Positions 7,394 through 15,389 of a stretch of DNA of 64,000 bases are shown in pieces. The stretch lies in contig NZ_BLAD01000061.1 of the NCBI RefSeq assembly GCF_009687845.1, positions 52,689-116,688 of the forward strand. The letters run 5' to 3'. The notes beneath the pieces were generated by a model that was not told where the DNA came from, did not search any database, and saw nothing but the letters and a program-made list of their open reading frames with translations. A program made the translations under genes and the position numbers. The first letter of the stretch is position 1. Every line of letters starts with the position of its first letter. This DNA comes from Acrocarpospora corrugata (GTDB taxonomy: Bacteria; Actinomycetota; Actinomycetes; Streptosporangiales; Streptosporangiaceae).

Positions 7394-9571
7394 ATGAGCA
7401 TAAAAGTCCCCATCCGGCTGCAGAGCGGGCTGGCCGAGTGCGGCGCCGCCTGCCTGGCCATGGTGCTGAGCCACCACGGGCGGCACAGCAGCGTCCGCGA
7501 GGTCAGCGAACAATGCGGGGTCGGCAGGGACGGTCTGTCCGCGCTGGCCATCGTCCGTGCCGCCCGCGAGCACGGCCTGCGCGCCGACGCGTTCTCCGTC
7601 AAGGAGCTCGCGGGGGCTCCGCTGCCGGCGATCGCGCACTGGCAGTTCAACCACTTCGTCGTCGTCGAGCGGTACGGCTCGCGCGGCGTTGACGTGGTCG
7701 ACCCGGCGGCGGGGCGGCGCAGGCTGACGCACGCGGAGTTCGAGGCGGGTTTCACCGGAGTGCTGCTGACCTTCACTCCCGGTGCCGAGTTCCAGCCTCG
7801 GCGGAGGGCCCGCAGGGGTTGGCTGCGGGCCCTCGCCGGGACCGCGCTCCTGCGGCAGCGGGCGTTGCTGGCCCCGATTCTGATGGCGTCGCTGCTGTTG
7901 CAGGGCGTCGGGCTGGTGGTGCAGAGCTTCGCCCAGGTGCTGATCGACACCGTGCTGCCCACGCGGGACGGCGGGCTGCTCGGCATGCTGGGGATCGGGC
8001 TGGCGGTGGCCGGATTGCTCCACATGGCGCTCACCTATCTGCGTTCTGCCACCCTGCTCAGGCTGCGGTTGCGGGTTGATCGGCTGCTGACCACGCAGGT
8101 GGTCGGGCATCTGTTCAGCCTCCCCTACCGGTACTTCCTGCATCGGGGTTCCGGTGATCTCGCGCAGCGCAGCGCGAGCGTGAGCCGGTTGCGGCAGTTG
8201 TTGTCCGGGCCGATCACCACGGCGCTGCTCGACGGGCCGCTGGCCGTGGGGTATCTGACGATCGTGCTGGTCAAAGCGCCGCCGCTGGGTTTCTGCCTGC
8301 TTGGGCTCGCCTTCGTTCAGGGCGCGTTGCTGCTGCTGACCAGGCGGCGGCGGTCGGATCTGAACCAGGTTTCGCTCAACGCCCAGGTGCAGACGCAGGG
8401 TCAGCTGATCGAGGCGATCAAGGGGGTGGAGACGCTGAAGGCCAGCGGCGCAGAAAGTGCGGCGCTCGGTCGCTGGTCACGGCTGTTCAACGAGCAGCTC
8501 GCCGCCGATCGGCGGGTGGGCGCGACGGAGAACGTGGTCACGTCCGTGCTGGAGAGCATGCGGCTGGTGGCGCCGGCGATCCTGCTGTGGGTCGGTGGCT
8601 GGCTGGTGCTCGGCGGGCGGGCGGGGTTGGGGGCGACCCTGACGCTCTGTGCGCTTTCTGCGGCTGCGCTCGGGCCGATCACCTCGTTGCTGGCGAGTCT
8701 GCGGACGTTGCAGGAGGCGGCCGTACACGTCGAACGGCTGGCGGACATCCTGGGGTCCGAACCTGAGGCGCAGGGCGAGATCCAGGTGCGTGACCTGCGG
8801 GGACGGATCCAGCTCGCGGAGGTGTCCTACCGTCATGATCCGCGTGCGCCGTGGACGTTGCGGCAGATCTCATTGCATATCCGGCCAGGTGAGAAGGTCG
8901 CGCTGGTGGGCCGTACCGGGTCGGGGAAGAGTACTCTCGCCCGGCTCATGCTCGGGCTGCACGAGCCCACGCTCGGCAGCGTCAGCTACGACCGGGTGCC
9001 GCTCGGCGCGCTGCACCGGGGCACGCTGCGCCACCACTTCGGCGTCGTCACGCAGGAACCGCACCTGTTCAGCGGGACCATCCGGGAGAACATCGCGCTG
9101 ACCCATCCCGAGGCGTCCCCGGCCGAGATCGTGGAGGCCGCGCGGCTGGCCTGCGTGCACGAGGACATCGAGGCCATGCCGATGGGCTACGACACGACGC
9201 TGTCGGAGGGCATGGGCCTGTCCGGCGGGCAGCGGCAGCGGCTGGCGCTCGCCCGCGCCCTGCTCGGGCGGCCCAGAGTCCTGCTGCTCGACGAGGCGAC
9301 CAGCCACCTGGACACCGTCACCGAGACGCAGATCGAACAGCATTTGTCGCTGCTCTCCCAGACCCGGATCGTCATCGCCCACCGCCTCAGCACGGTACGG
9401 GACGCCGACCAGATCTTCGTGATCGAGGACGGCCGGATCGCCGAGCACGGGACTCATGCGGATCTGATGGCACGCGGCGGACCCTACGCGGCCCTGGTCG
9501 CCGGCCAAGAGGGCGAGGATTCGGCGTCCAGTGCTCTTCAAGAGTTCCCCAAGTCCCCCCTGTCACATTGA
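7394..9571 (+). CDS. Peptidase-containing ABC transporter (C39 type)
   Basis: 725 aa with three parts. Residues 1-130 are a C39 peptidase: Gln10, catalytic Cys16 in AECGAACLAM, His87 in FNHFVVV, Asp103 in VVDPAAG. Residues about 150-430 are the six-helix membrane domain. Residues about 480-710 are the ATPase: GRTGSGKS Walker A, LSGGQRQRLALARAL signature, LLLDEATSHLD Walker B, IAHRLST H-loop. Such proteins cut precursors after a Gly-Gly leader and export the core. A 43-codon double-Gly peptide gene lies 35 bp downstream, an obvious substrate. No accessory membrane-fusion protein or cyclodehydratase or lanthionine synthase gene is adjacent. Start context lacks a strong ribosome site. Confidence 0.95.
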   Translation: MSIKVPIRLQSGLAECGAACLAMVLSHHGRHSSVREVSEQCGVGRDGLSALAIVRAAREHGLRADAFSVKELAGAPLPAIAHWQFNHFVVVERYGSRGVDVVDPAAGRRRLTHAEFEAGFTGVLLTFTPGAEFQPRRRARRGWLRALAGTALLRQRALLAPILMASLLLQGVGLVVQSFAQVLIDTVLPTRDGGLLGMLGIGLAVAGLLHMALTYLRSATLLRLRLRVDRLLTTQVVGHLFSLPYRYFLHRGSGDLAQRSASVSRLRQLLSGPITTALLDGPLAVGYLTIVLVKAPPLGFCLLGLAFVQGALLLLTRRRRSDLNQVSLNAQVQTQGQLIEAIKGVETLKASGAESAALGRWSRLFNEQLAADRRVGATENVVTSVLESMRLVAPAILLWVGGWLVLGGRAGLGATLTLCALSAAALGPITSLLASLRTLQEAAVHVERLADILGSEPEAQGEIQVRDLRGRIQLAEVSYRHDPRAPWTLRQISLHIRPGEKVALVGRTGSGKSTLARLMLGLHEPTLGSVSYDRVPLGALHRGTLRHHFGVVTQEPHLFSGTIRENIALTHPEASPAEIVEAARLACVHEDIEAMPMGYDTTLSEGMGLSGGQRQRLALARALLGRPRVLLLDEATSHLDTVTETQIEQHLSLLSQTRIVIAHRLSTVRDADQIFVIEDGRIAEHGTHADLMARGGPYAALVAGQEGEDSASSALQEFPKSPLSH

Positions 9572-9606
9572 GAGTGCACAAACCAACCAGGAAAGGTTCC
9601 AGGAAA

Positions 9607-9738
9607 ATGAACAGCTTCGAGACCACCGCTCGCACCATCGACGACAGCGAGCTCGCCGCCGTGACCGGCGGAATGCCCCCGAACTACGACTGGATGAACT
9701 ACGACTGGCGCGACGCCGTCATCTCCGCTCTGCCGTAA
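9607..9738 (+). CDS. Double-Gly precursor peptide with NYDW repeat core
   Basis: Short gene of 43 codons preceded by AGGAAA. Residues 1-22 form a leader of the bacteriocin/Nif11-like kind: TIDDSELAAVTGG, with the hydrophobic positions and GG end that C39 peptidases recognise. The predicted core is 21 residues (23-43) and contains the repeated NYDWMNYDW, then RDAVIS and a C-terminal LP. The core has no Cys and only one Ser, is acidic (three Asp, one Arg), and holds two Tyr and two Trp, so lanthionine or sactionine formation is excluded. The exporter gene lies immediately upstream and hairpins immediately follow. Whether the core is modified is unknown. Confidence 0.8.
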   Translation: MNSFETTARTIDDSELAAVTGGMPPNYDWMNYDWRDAVISALP

Positions 9739-9754
9739 ACAAGCCTGACCCACA

Positions 9755-9780
9755 GGGGTCGTCCACCCACGGACGACCCC
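9755..9780 (+). terminator. Perfect hairpin after the precursor peptide gene
   Basis: GGGGTCGTCC (9755-9764), 6-nt loop, GGACGACCCC (9771-9780): a 10-bp perfect stem 16 bp after the stop codon. No long T-tract, common for actinomycete terminators. Confidence 0.8.
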
Positions 9781-9789
9781 CGCCCGGGA

Positions 9790-9821
9790 AAACGGGGTGA
9801 CCACACCAGGTCACCCCGTTT
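9790..9821. terminator. Second, bidirectional hairpin
   Basis: AAACGGGGTGACC (9790-9802), 6-nt loop, GGTCACCCCGTTT (9809-9821): a 13-bp perfect stem ending in T3 on the plus strand and preceded by A3, so it can serve both the peptide locus and the convergent TetR gene, whose stop codon it covers. Confidence 0.85.
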
Positions 9822-10458
9822 CCTGTGTTTCGGGGCATTCAGCTGGGGTGAGCAGAGTGGTGAGCTGCTCGCGGCACAGCTGGCGGTAGTCCGGCGAGTC
9901 GGGGGCGACGCCGAGGAGATCCTGCACGATCTGCGGCATCGCGACAGGGGCGAAAGCGACCAGGTGCGCGAGCAGGACGACGAACTCCGGGCTCACCGCG
10001 TCCGTTAGCTCCCCTGCCTGCTGGCGATCGCGGGTACGGCGCACGCCCTCTTCGAGGCGCTGGCGCTGGGTTTCGCGGGACTCCTCGCCTCCGGACCAGT
10101 CACCGAGGGCCTGCCACACGACCAGGCGGGCCCAGTCCATGTGATCGAGAGTCAGATCCAGATACGCCCGCAGCGACTCGGCGAAGGTCGACTCCGCCGG
10201 GACGGCCGCGTCCTGCCGGGTGGACCAGCGGCGTCGAAGCTCGTCGAGCAGGCCCTGCTTTCCGCCGAAATAGTAGGCGATCAACTGCTGGTTGACCCCG
10301 GCACGGGCGGCGATACCCGCCGTCCGGGCACCGGAGTAGCCCTTCGCGCCGAACTCGACCATCGCCGCGTCGAGGATCTTCTGCCGCGTCTGCTCGGCCG
10401 CCTCGTCCCGCGCCGTCCGACCGCGATGCCGACGAGGCGACTGTCCGGGTTCGATCAC
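9811..10458 (-). CDS. TetR-family regulator
   Basis: 215 aa from a GTG at 10458; an ATG at 10500 is in frame but would lie inside the operator-like palindrome. The helix-turn-helix is clear: TRQKILDAAMVEFGAKGYSGARTAGIAARAGVNQQLIAYYFGGKQGLLDEL. The C-terminal ligand domain ends in LLTPAECPETQ. It is divergent from the quinone oxidoreductase gene at 10554 and probably represses it. The stop codon lies within the hairpin at 9790-9821. Confidence 0.9.
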   Translation of the reverse strand: MIEPGQSPRRHRGRTARDEAAEQTRQKILDAAMVEFGAKGYSGARTAGIAARAGVNQQLIAYYFGGKQGLLDELRRRWSTRQDAAVPAESTFAESLRAYLDLTLDHMDWARLVVWQALGDWSGGEESRETQRQRLEEGVRRTRDRQQAGELTDAVSPEFVVLLAHLVAFAPVAMPQIVQDLLGVAPDSPDYRQLCREQLTTLLTPAECPETQETG

Positions 10459-10473
10459 CGCCCCAGTACACCA

Positions 10474-10515
10474 CCCAATCGATTGATTGACAAACGTCAT
10501 GCGTTTGATTGATGC
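10474..10515. promoter_or_regulatory. Operator region between TetR and oxidoreductase genes
   Basis: AAACG (10492-10496) and CGTTT (10502-10506) form the core of an extended imperfect palindrome flanked by GATTGATT and GATTGATG. It sits in the 95-bp divergent intergenic region, as expected for the TetR protein. Confidence 0.6.
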
Positions 10516-10553
10516 TGCACAGGTCCGTACGGAATCATGAGGAAGGGCCAGAT

Positions 10554-11462
10554 ATGGCGAGGGTCGTAGTGTTCGCCGAGTACGGCGAACCAGAAGTGCT
10601 GCGCGTGGTCGAAGTCGACGATCCGCATCCCGGCGGCGATGAGCTCCGCATCCGCGTGAAGGCAGCAGGCGTCCAGCCCGTCGACGCGCGCTACCGGCGG
10701 GGCGATTTCTCCCAGTACAAACCAGCCGATTTCCCGGCACGACTGGGCAACGAGGCTGCCGGAGTCGTCGACGCGATCGGCCGCGACGTCACCGGATTCG
10801 CGATCGGCGACGAGGTCATCGTGTTCGTCGACTCGATCGCCTACGCCGACACCATCGTGGCCCCGGCTGCCAACGCCGCCCACAAGCCGGCCGCGATGCC
10901 CTGGCCGGAAGCCGGAGTCCTGACCGCCAGCGGACAGACCGCCGACACCGCACTCGACGCACTCGGCGTCACCACCGGCGACCGGGTCCTGATCCACGCG
11001 GCGGCCGGCGGCGTCGGCTCCTACGCGACCCAGCTCGCGATCGCCCGCGGCGCCACCGTGATCGGCACCGCCAGCGAACGCAACCACGCCTACCTCACCG
11101 AACTCGGCGCGATCCCGGTGACGTACGGGCCTGGACTCGCCAATCGCGTCAGAGAACTCGCACCCGACGGCATCACCGCGGCCGTCGACTGCATCGGCGG
11201 CGAGGCCAACGACGTCTCCGTGCAACTCCTCGGCACACCCGACCGCGCGATCACCTTGGTCGACTGGCAACACGCCGGCGGCGTCCGCAGAGTCGGCACC
11301 GACCGCTCCGCGACCCGCCTCAGCGGATTGTGCTCCCTGTACGAGAAGGGAGCCCTCACCGTCCCGATCTGGAAACAGTTCACCCTCGACCAGGCACCCC
11401 TGGCCCACCACGAAATCGAGACCGGCCATGTCCGGGGGAAGATCGCACTGGTAGTGAGTTAG
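10554..11462 (+). CDS. Quinone oxidoreductase-like (zinc-independent MDR) dehydrogenase
   Basis: 302 aa, ATG preceded by GGAAGGG. Medium-chain dehydrogenase fold: N-terminal GroES-like domain (VKAAGVQPVDARYRRGDF, LGNEAAGVVDAIG) and a Rossmann domain with VLIHAAAGGVGSYATQLAIARG, the quinone-reductase NADPH motif. The Cys/His zinc ligands of alcohol dehydrogenases are absent. The C-terminal HHEIETGHVRGKIALVV is typical of the QOR branch. It probably reduces quinones or reactive enones with NADPH under control of the divergent TetR regulator. Confidence 0.92.
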   Translation: MARVVVFAEYGEPEVLRVVEVDDPHPGGDELRIRVKAAGVQPVDARYRRGDFSQYKPADFPARLGNEAAGVVDAIGRDVTGFAIGDEVIVFVDSIAYADTIVAPAANAAHKPAAMPWPEAGVLTASGQTADTALDALGVTTGDRVLIHAAAGGVGSYATQLAIARGATVIGTASERNHAYLTELGAIPVTYGPGLANRVRELAPDGITAAVDCIGGEANDVSVQLLGTPDRAITLVDWQHAGGVRRVGTDRSATRLSGLCSLYEKGALTVPIWKQFTLDQAPLAHHEIETGHVRGKIALVVS

Positions 11463-11476
11463 TTCGCGCCCGCCAT

Positions 11477-12340
11477 CTAGTGGTCGGCGAGGACTTCGTT
11501 GATCACATGTCGTGCGTTGGCCGCGAACACCGGGTTCGTGTTCAGGTAGTACGGGAGCGCGATGAGCGCGATGGCGAGCGCTCGGCCTCGTCCGCGTGCC
11601 CACGTCGCGTCGTCGACCTGGAGGGCGGCGCGGAAGTCATCGCGCACGGCGGCTGGGAGGAGGTTCCACGCGACGATGAGATCGCAGGAGGGGTCGCCCA
11701 CGCCCACGGTGCCGAAGTCGATGACCGCGCTGAGCCGTCCCTGGACCACCAGCAGATTTCCCGGCATCAGGTCCGCATGGATCCAGACGGGTGGCCCCGC
11801 CCACTCGGGAGTCTTCAGATCGGCTTCCCAGGCCGCGGTCACCGCGTCCGTGTCGACCAATCCGCGCGAGTCGTCGAGGGCGATACGCATCGGTGCATCC
11901 AGCAGTGACAGCGGGCCGCCCCGGTAGCCGGGCGGCCCGTCCGGCAGGTCGATTCGGCGGAACGCGGTGACGAACTCCGCCAGGTCCTTCGTCAGCAGCT
12001 CCGGCGCGGTCAGGGTCTCGGGGGACGGGTTCACGCCGTCGAGCCAACCGAAGACGGACCAGGAAAAGGGGTACCCCTCGGCGGGTCTTCCCTCGCCGAG
12101 GGGAACGGGAACGGGCACCGGAAGGAGCGGGGCGAGTCTCGGCAGCCACCGCAGGTCCTTGTCACCCGCCGTACCCCTGCGGGGCAGCCGCACGGCCATG
12201 TCCTGACCGAGCCGATAAATGGCGTTATCCGTCCCGGACGAGTCGAACGGCTCGACGGGCAGATCCGCCCACTGCGGAAACTGCGTGGCGATCAATCGGT
12301 GTACGAGGGGGACGTCGTGGTCCACCTCGTCGGCATGCAT
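11477..12340 (-). CDS. Aminoglycoside phosphotransferase-family kinase
   Basis: 287 aa from the ATG at 12340. The APH fold is shown by the catalytic loop WIHADLMPGNLL (HxDxxxxN) and the metal-binding VIDFG, with the ATP-binding start FDSSGTDNAIYRLGQDMAVRLPRR. Family members phosphorylate aminoglycosides, macrolides, other hydroxyl-bearing antibiotics or metabolites such as choline. The overall pattern (LPRRGTAGDKDLRWLPRLAPLLPVPVPVPLG) matches chromosomal actinobacterial proteins with unproven resistance roles. Convergent with the oxidoreductase gene. Confidence 0.88.
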   Translation of the reverse strand: MHADEVDHDVPLVHRLIATQFPQWADLPVEPFDSSGTDNAIYRLGQDMAVRLPRRGTAGDKDLRWLPRLAPLLPVPVPVPLGEGRPAEGYPFSWSVFGWLDGVNPSPETLTAPELLTKDLAEFVTAFRRIDLPDGPPGYRGGPLSLLDAPMRIALDDSRGLVDTDAVTAAWEADLKTPEWAGPPVWIHADLMPGNLLVVQGRLSAVIDFGTVGVGDPSCDLIVAWNLLPAAVRDDFRAALQVDDATWARGRGRALAIALIALPYYLNTNPVFAANARHVINEVLADH

Positions 12341-12697
12341 CTTGCGTGCGCGCACGAACACCTCAGTTCTGAAGTCATGACGCGACGGCACTCGTGCCAC
12401 CGCCGCACACCCGTCTGCCACCCTACGACGATCGCGTACTGCTCATCGGCGCCCGAGGTCTCCCCGACTGACGGTGCAATCGAATATTCGCGCGCCGCAA
12501 TTCAGCCGGTAAAACGCTTCTTTGGCGAGACCGCATCGATTTAAACACATGCACCATCACACGCCTTCGCACACGCTCTCAGCTCTTCGAGCTGCGAAAA
12601 TATAGGTTTGACCCGGTGTGCGAATTCAATAGGATGCCCCCTGGAAACGTCCGCAGGGACGTGGGGTCCGTCCGCGGCAAGACCTGGGGGGTCAATT
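12341..12697. other. Non-coding region, 357 bp
   Basis: Promoter space for the phosphotransferase (-) and the protease-like gene (+). Locally lower G+C near 12480-12610. I see a GGGGGG ribosome site at 12686-12691 but no convincing small gene, RNA gene or strong palindrome. Confidence 0.5.
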
Positions 12698-13510
12698 ATG
12701 AAAAGCAAATTCGCTGTATTAGGCGTGGGTTTACTGGGCGCGGCGCTGCTCGCCACCCCGGCCGGCGCCGCCGGCCTGGCGTCGACGGAGGCGCTGGCGG
12801 CCGACACCGCGTCGGCCCGGCTGGTGGCGGAGTTCTGGCTGTCCAACGACCGGGCCAACCTGGCCAACGCCACGCCGTACAACGTGCAGACCGCGGTGAC
12901 GGTCAGCCCGGCGGCCGCCCCGATCCCGGACGGGAACCGCACGATCATGGCCCCGACCGACCGGGCCAGCTTCCCCGACAATCCGGACCCGGACAACGTG
13001 CTGGCCCTGCCCAGGACCACCGGCAAGGTGTTCTTCGTCGCCGCCGACGGGCAGCCGCACTGGTGCTCGGCCACCAGCGTCTCCGCGTTCTACCGCAACC
13101 TCGTCACGACGGCCGGGCACTGCGTGTTCGACCCCGCGAACGGCGGCGCCGCCCACGCCAAGTGGGTCTTCGTCCCGACGTCCTACCGGGGCAAAACCCC
13201 CTACGGCCTGTACGTCGGCCGGACCGGCGCCGCGCTCACCGAGCTCCGTGCCGGGAACTACAGCCGGGACTACGCCGTCGCCGCCGTCTGGAACGGCGTC
13301 GATCTCGCCGCCAACGGCACCATGATCGACAAGGGCCGGCTGGTGGAAGTCGTCGGCGGGCAGGGCCTGGCCTGGAACCAGCCGATGTCCACCCCGCTGT
13401 TCGGCTTCGGCTACCCCGCCGGAACCCACCCGGACGGCACCAAGCCCTACAGCGGACTCAAGGACGTCTACATGGCGGCCGTGGGCACCCCGAGCGGCCC
13501 GATCATCTGA
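12698..13510 (+). CDS. Secreted trypsin-like protease homologue lacking the catalytic Ser segment
   Basis: 270 aa from the ATG at 12698. A signal peptide (MKSKFAVLGVGLLGAALL, cleavage near AGAAG) and a propeptide-like region precede the protease fold. The catalytic His is in LVTTAGHCVFD and the Asp in NYSRDYAVAAVW, as in V8/trypsin-like secreted peptidases. The GxSGGP block expected about 30-40 residues after GFGYPAGTH is missing because the frame ends at TGA 13508-13510. The same frame stays open beyond that stop and encodes RGELRGGPPWAGDL, a possible degenerate relic. It is probably inactive or a pseudogene. Confidence 0.75.
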   Translation: MKSKFAVLGVGLLGAALLATPAGAAGLASTEALAADTASARLVAEFWLSNDRANLANATPYNVQTAVTVSPAAAPIPDGNRTIMAPTDRASFPDNPDPDNVLALPRTTGKVFFVAADGQPHWCSATSVSAFYRNLVTTAGHCVFDPANGGAAHAKWVFVPTSYRGKTPYGLYVGRTGAALTELRAGNYSRDYAVAAVWNGVDLAANGTMIDKGRLVEVVGGQGLAWNQPMSTPLFGFGYPAGTHPDGTKPYSGLKDVYMAAVGTPSGPII

Positions 13511-13648
13511 TTCACCGGCGACCTGAAAACTTCATGGCCGGATCGGGGTGAGCTGCGCGGCGGTCCGCCGTGGGCGGGAGATCTATTGACGCGGTCCAAA
13601 GACGAACGGACGCTCACAGCGCATCGCCCATCAACGGGAAGGCGTGTC

Positions 13649-14077
13649 ATGAGGTCACTGAAATCCACGATCGCCCGCGTCGCCGCCGTCGTCCTCGCGT
13701 TACCGCTATTCGTGGGCGCCGCCACTCCCGCGGCGTCCGCGAATTCCGCCGCGTACGGCTGCGACGTCACCTGGGACACCACCGACTGGACCACGGGATT
13801 CGTGGCCGCCATCTCCATCAGCAACACCGGCACCATCCCGTTCACGCCCTGGATTTTCCAGTTCGTCTTCTCCGGCAACCAGCAGCTCTCCACTTCCTGG
13901 AGCGGTGTCTGGTCGCAGACCCCGCCGAGCGTGCAGGCGACCAATCCGACCTGGTTCCCCGCCATCATTCCGGGCGCTTCGTACGGGCTCGGCTTCACGG
14001 CCAACTACACCGGCGTGAACGCCAATCCGACCGGCGTCACGCTCAACGGAGTCCCGTGCGTGGTGACCTTCCTCTGA
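13649..14077 (+). CDS. Stand-alone secreted carbohydrate-binding module, family 2
   Basis: 142 aa precursor with ATG preceded by GGGAAGG. A signal peptide ends near ATPAASA. The mature part of about 105 aa is a complete CBM2: N-terminal Cys in YGCDVTWDT, conserved aromatic residues in DWTTGFVAAISISNTG, SWSGVWSQ and NPTWFPAIIPGAS, and the closing Cys in LNGVPCVV that forms the domain disulfide. No catalytic domain is attached. CBM2 modules bind cellulose, chitin or xylan; alone it would act as a secreted surface-binding protein. The ABM-domain gene starts 16 bp downstream. Confidence 0.85.
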   Translation: MRSLKSTIARVAAVVLALPLFVGAATPAASANSAAYGCDVTWDTTDWTTGFVAAISISNTGTIPFTPWIFQFVFSGNQQLSTSWSGVWSQTPPSVQATNPTWFPAIIPGASYGLGFTANYTGVNANPTGVTLNGVPCVVTFL

Positions 14078-14093
14078 CGAATAACCTGGCCCG

Positions 14094-14387
14094 ATGAGCC
14101 AGCTGCAAGTGATCGCGCACTACACGGTTTCCCCCGGCAACGAGGACGCGGTCCTCGCGCTTCTGCCGAAACTGGTCGAAGCCAGCCGTACCGAACCCGG
14201 CAACATCTCCTATGTCGCGTATCGCGCGCTCGACGACGAGCGGCGGTTCGTCCTGATCGAACGGTACGTGTCGCGGGAGGCCTTCGCCGCCCATCGCGAG
14301 TCGCCGCACTTCATCGACCTGGCCCTCGGCCAGATCGTGCCGCTGCTCGCCAGCCGGGTGGTCGAGGTGTCCGACGTCGACGAATGA
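14094..14387 (+). CDS. Antibiotic biosynthesis monooxygenase (ABM/YgiN) domain protein
   Basis: 97 aa single-domain protein with the dimeric alpha/beta-barrel ABM pattern: VIAHYTVSPGNEDAVLALLPKL, GNISYVAYRALDDERRFVLIERY, FAAHRESPHF. Such proteins are cofactor-free monooxygenases, quinol monooxygenases or simply small-molecule binding proteins. Located 16 bp after the CBM2 gene on the same strand, probably cotranscribed, although no functional link is evident. Confidence 0.88.
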   Translation: MSQLQVIAHYTVSPGNEDAVLALLPKLVEASRTEPGNISYVAYRALDDERRFVLIERYVSREAFAAHRESPHFIDLALGQIVPLLASRVVEVSDVDE

Positions 14388-14396
14388 CCTGGCGGG

Positions 14397-15230
14397 TCAC
14401 CGGGCGAGGAAGTCCAGCAACGCCCGGTTGACCTCCTCCGGGTGGGTCCACGCCACGTTGTGCGGGCCGTCCTCGATGGTGACGAAGGTGAGGTCCCTGA
14501 TCAGGCCGGGCAGGCGGGCGGCGGTGTTGGGATAGGGCAGGATCCGGTCGGCTTCGCCGTGGATGAGCAGGGTCGGCATGTCGAAGTGCGGCAGATCCGC
14601 CCGGAAGTCGGTCAGCCAGGCGTCCACGCAGGCGTACTCCGCGTACGGGGAGGCCAGGGTCGCGACGACGAAGCTGTTCTGCCAGGCCGCGTCGCTGATC
14701 CGGGTGCCGCGGTAGACGTCGACGTTGTAGAAGTTGTCGAGGAATTCCTTCAGGTAGGCGGGGCGGTCGTGGACGATCGATTCCTTGATGGCGTCGAAGA
14801 CCTTGCCGTCCACGCCGTCCGGGTTGTCGGCGGTCTGGAGCAGGAAGGGCGGAATCGCGCCCATGAGCACCGCCTTGCGGACCCGCTCCGAGCCGTGCCT
14901 GCCGAGGTAGCGGGTGATTTCGCCGGTACCCATGGAGAACCCGACCAGGTCCACTTCGCGTAGATCGAGGTGGTCGAGCAGCGCCTTGAGGTCGTCGGCG
15001 AGGGTGTTGTAGTCGTAGCCGGTGGTGGGGTGGCTGGACTTCCCGAAGCCCCGCCGGTCATAGGTGATGACCCGATACCCGGCCTGCAGCAGGACGCGCT
15101 CCTGCTTCTCCCACGACTGCCCGTCGAGCGGATACCCGTGGATCAGCACCACCGGCCGCCCCGACCCATGGTCCTCGTAGTGGATGTTGATGAGGTCGCT
15201 GTTCTCCTGGCCGACCGTGACTTTCCCCAT
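14397..15230 (-). CDS. Alpha/beta hydrolase, non-heme chloroperoxidase-like
   Basis: 277 aa from the ATG at 15230, with GGCGGAG upstream. Oxyanion motif LIHGYPLDGQSWEKQ, nucleophile elbow GFSMGTGEITRYL (Ser), catalytic Asp in LLIHGEADRILP and His in EDGPHNVAWTHPEEVN. The sequence YDRRGFGKSSHPTTGYDYNTLADDLKALLDHLDL is typical of cofactor-free haloperoxidases/esterases such as the bromoperoxidase A2 group. Likely a cytosolic esterase or perhydrolase. Convergent with the ABM gene, 9 bp apart. Confidence 0.92.
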   Translation of the reverse strand: MGKVTVGQENSDLINIHYEDHGSGRPVVLIHGYPLDGQSWEKQERVLLQAGYRVITYDRRGFGKSSHPTTGYDYNTLADDLKALLDHLDLREVDLVGFSMGTGEITRYLGRHGSERVRKAVLMGAIPPFLLQTADNPDGVDGKVFDAIKESIVHDRPAYLKEFLDNFYNVDVYRGTRISDAAWQNSFVVATLASPYAEYACVDAWLTDFRADLPHFDMPTLLIHGEADRILPYPNTAARLPGLIRDLTFVTIEDGPHNVAWTHPEEVNRALLDFLAR

Positions 15231-15389
15231 GATCTCCGCCTTCCCCCGAATACGCGATTTACAGCCCAAGCTAGCGGGCCGATTTCGGAGGATTTTGCAG
15301 TTCGGAGAGGTACGGACGGTGTTCCAACGCCCAGCCACCGGGGATTGATTCATGATCCGCCCACCCGGCGGGCTTGGTGAAGATATGCC

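Noticed and set aside
6254..8143. 629-codon antisense frame across the AKR and ABC transporter genes
   Set aside because: Spans two well-supported plus-strand genes and encodes low-complexity Arg/Gln/Pro-rich sequence.
7394..9738. Lanthipeptide or sactipeptide cluster
   Set aside because: The precursor core has no Cys and no modification enzyme of those classes is present nearby.
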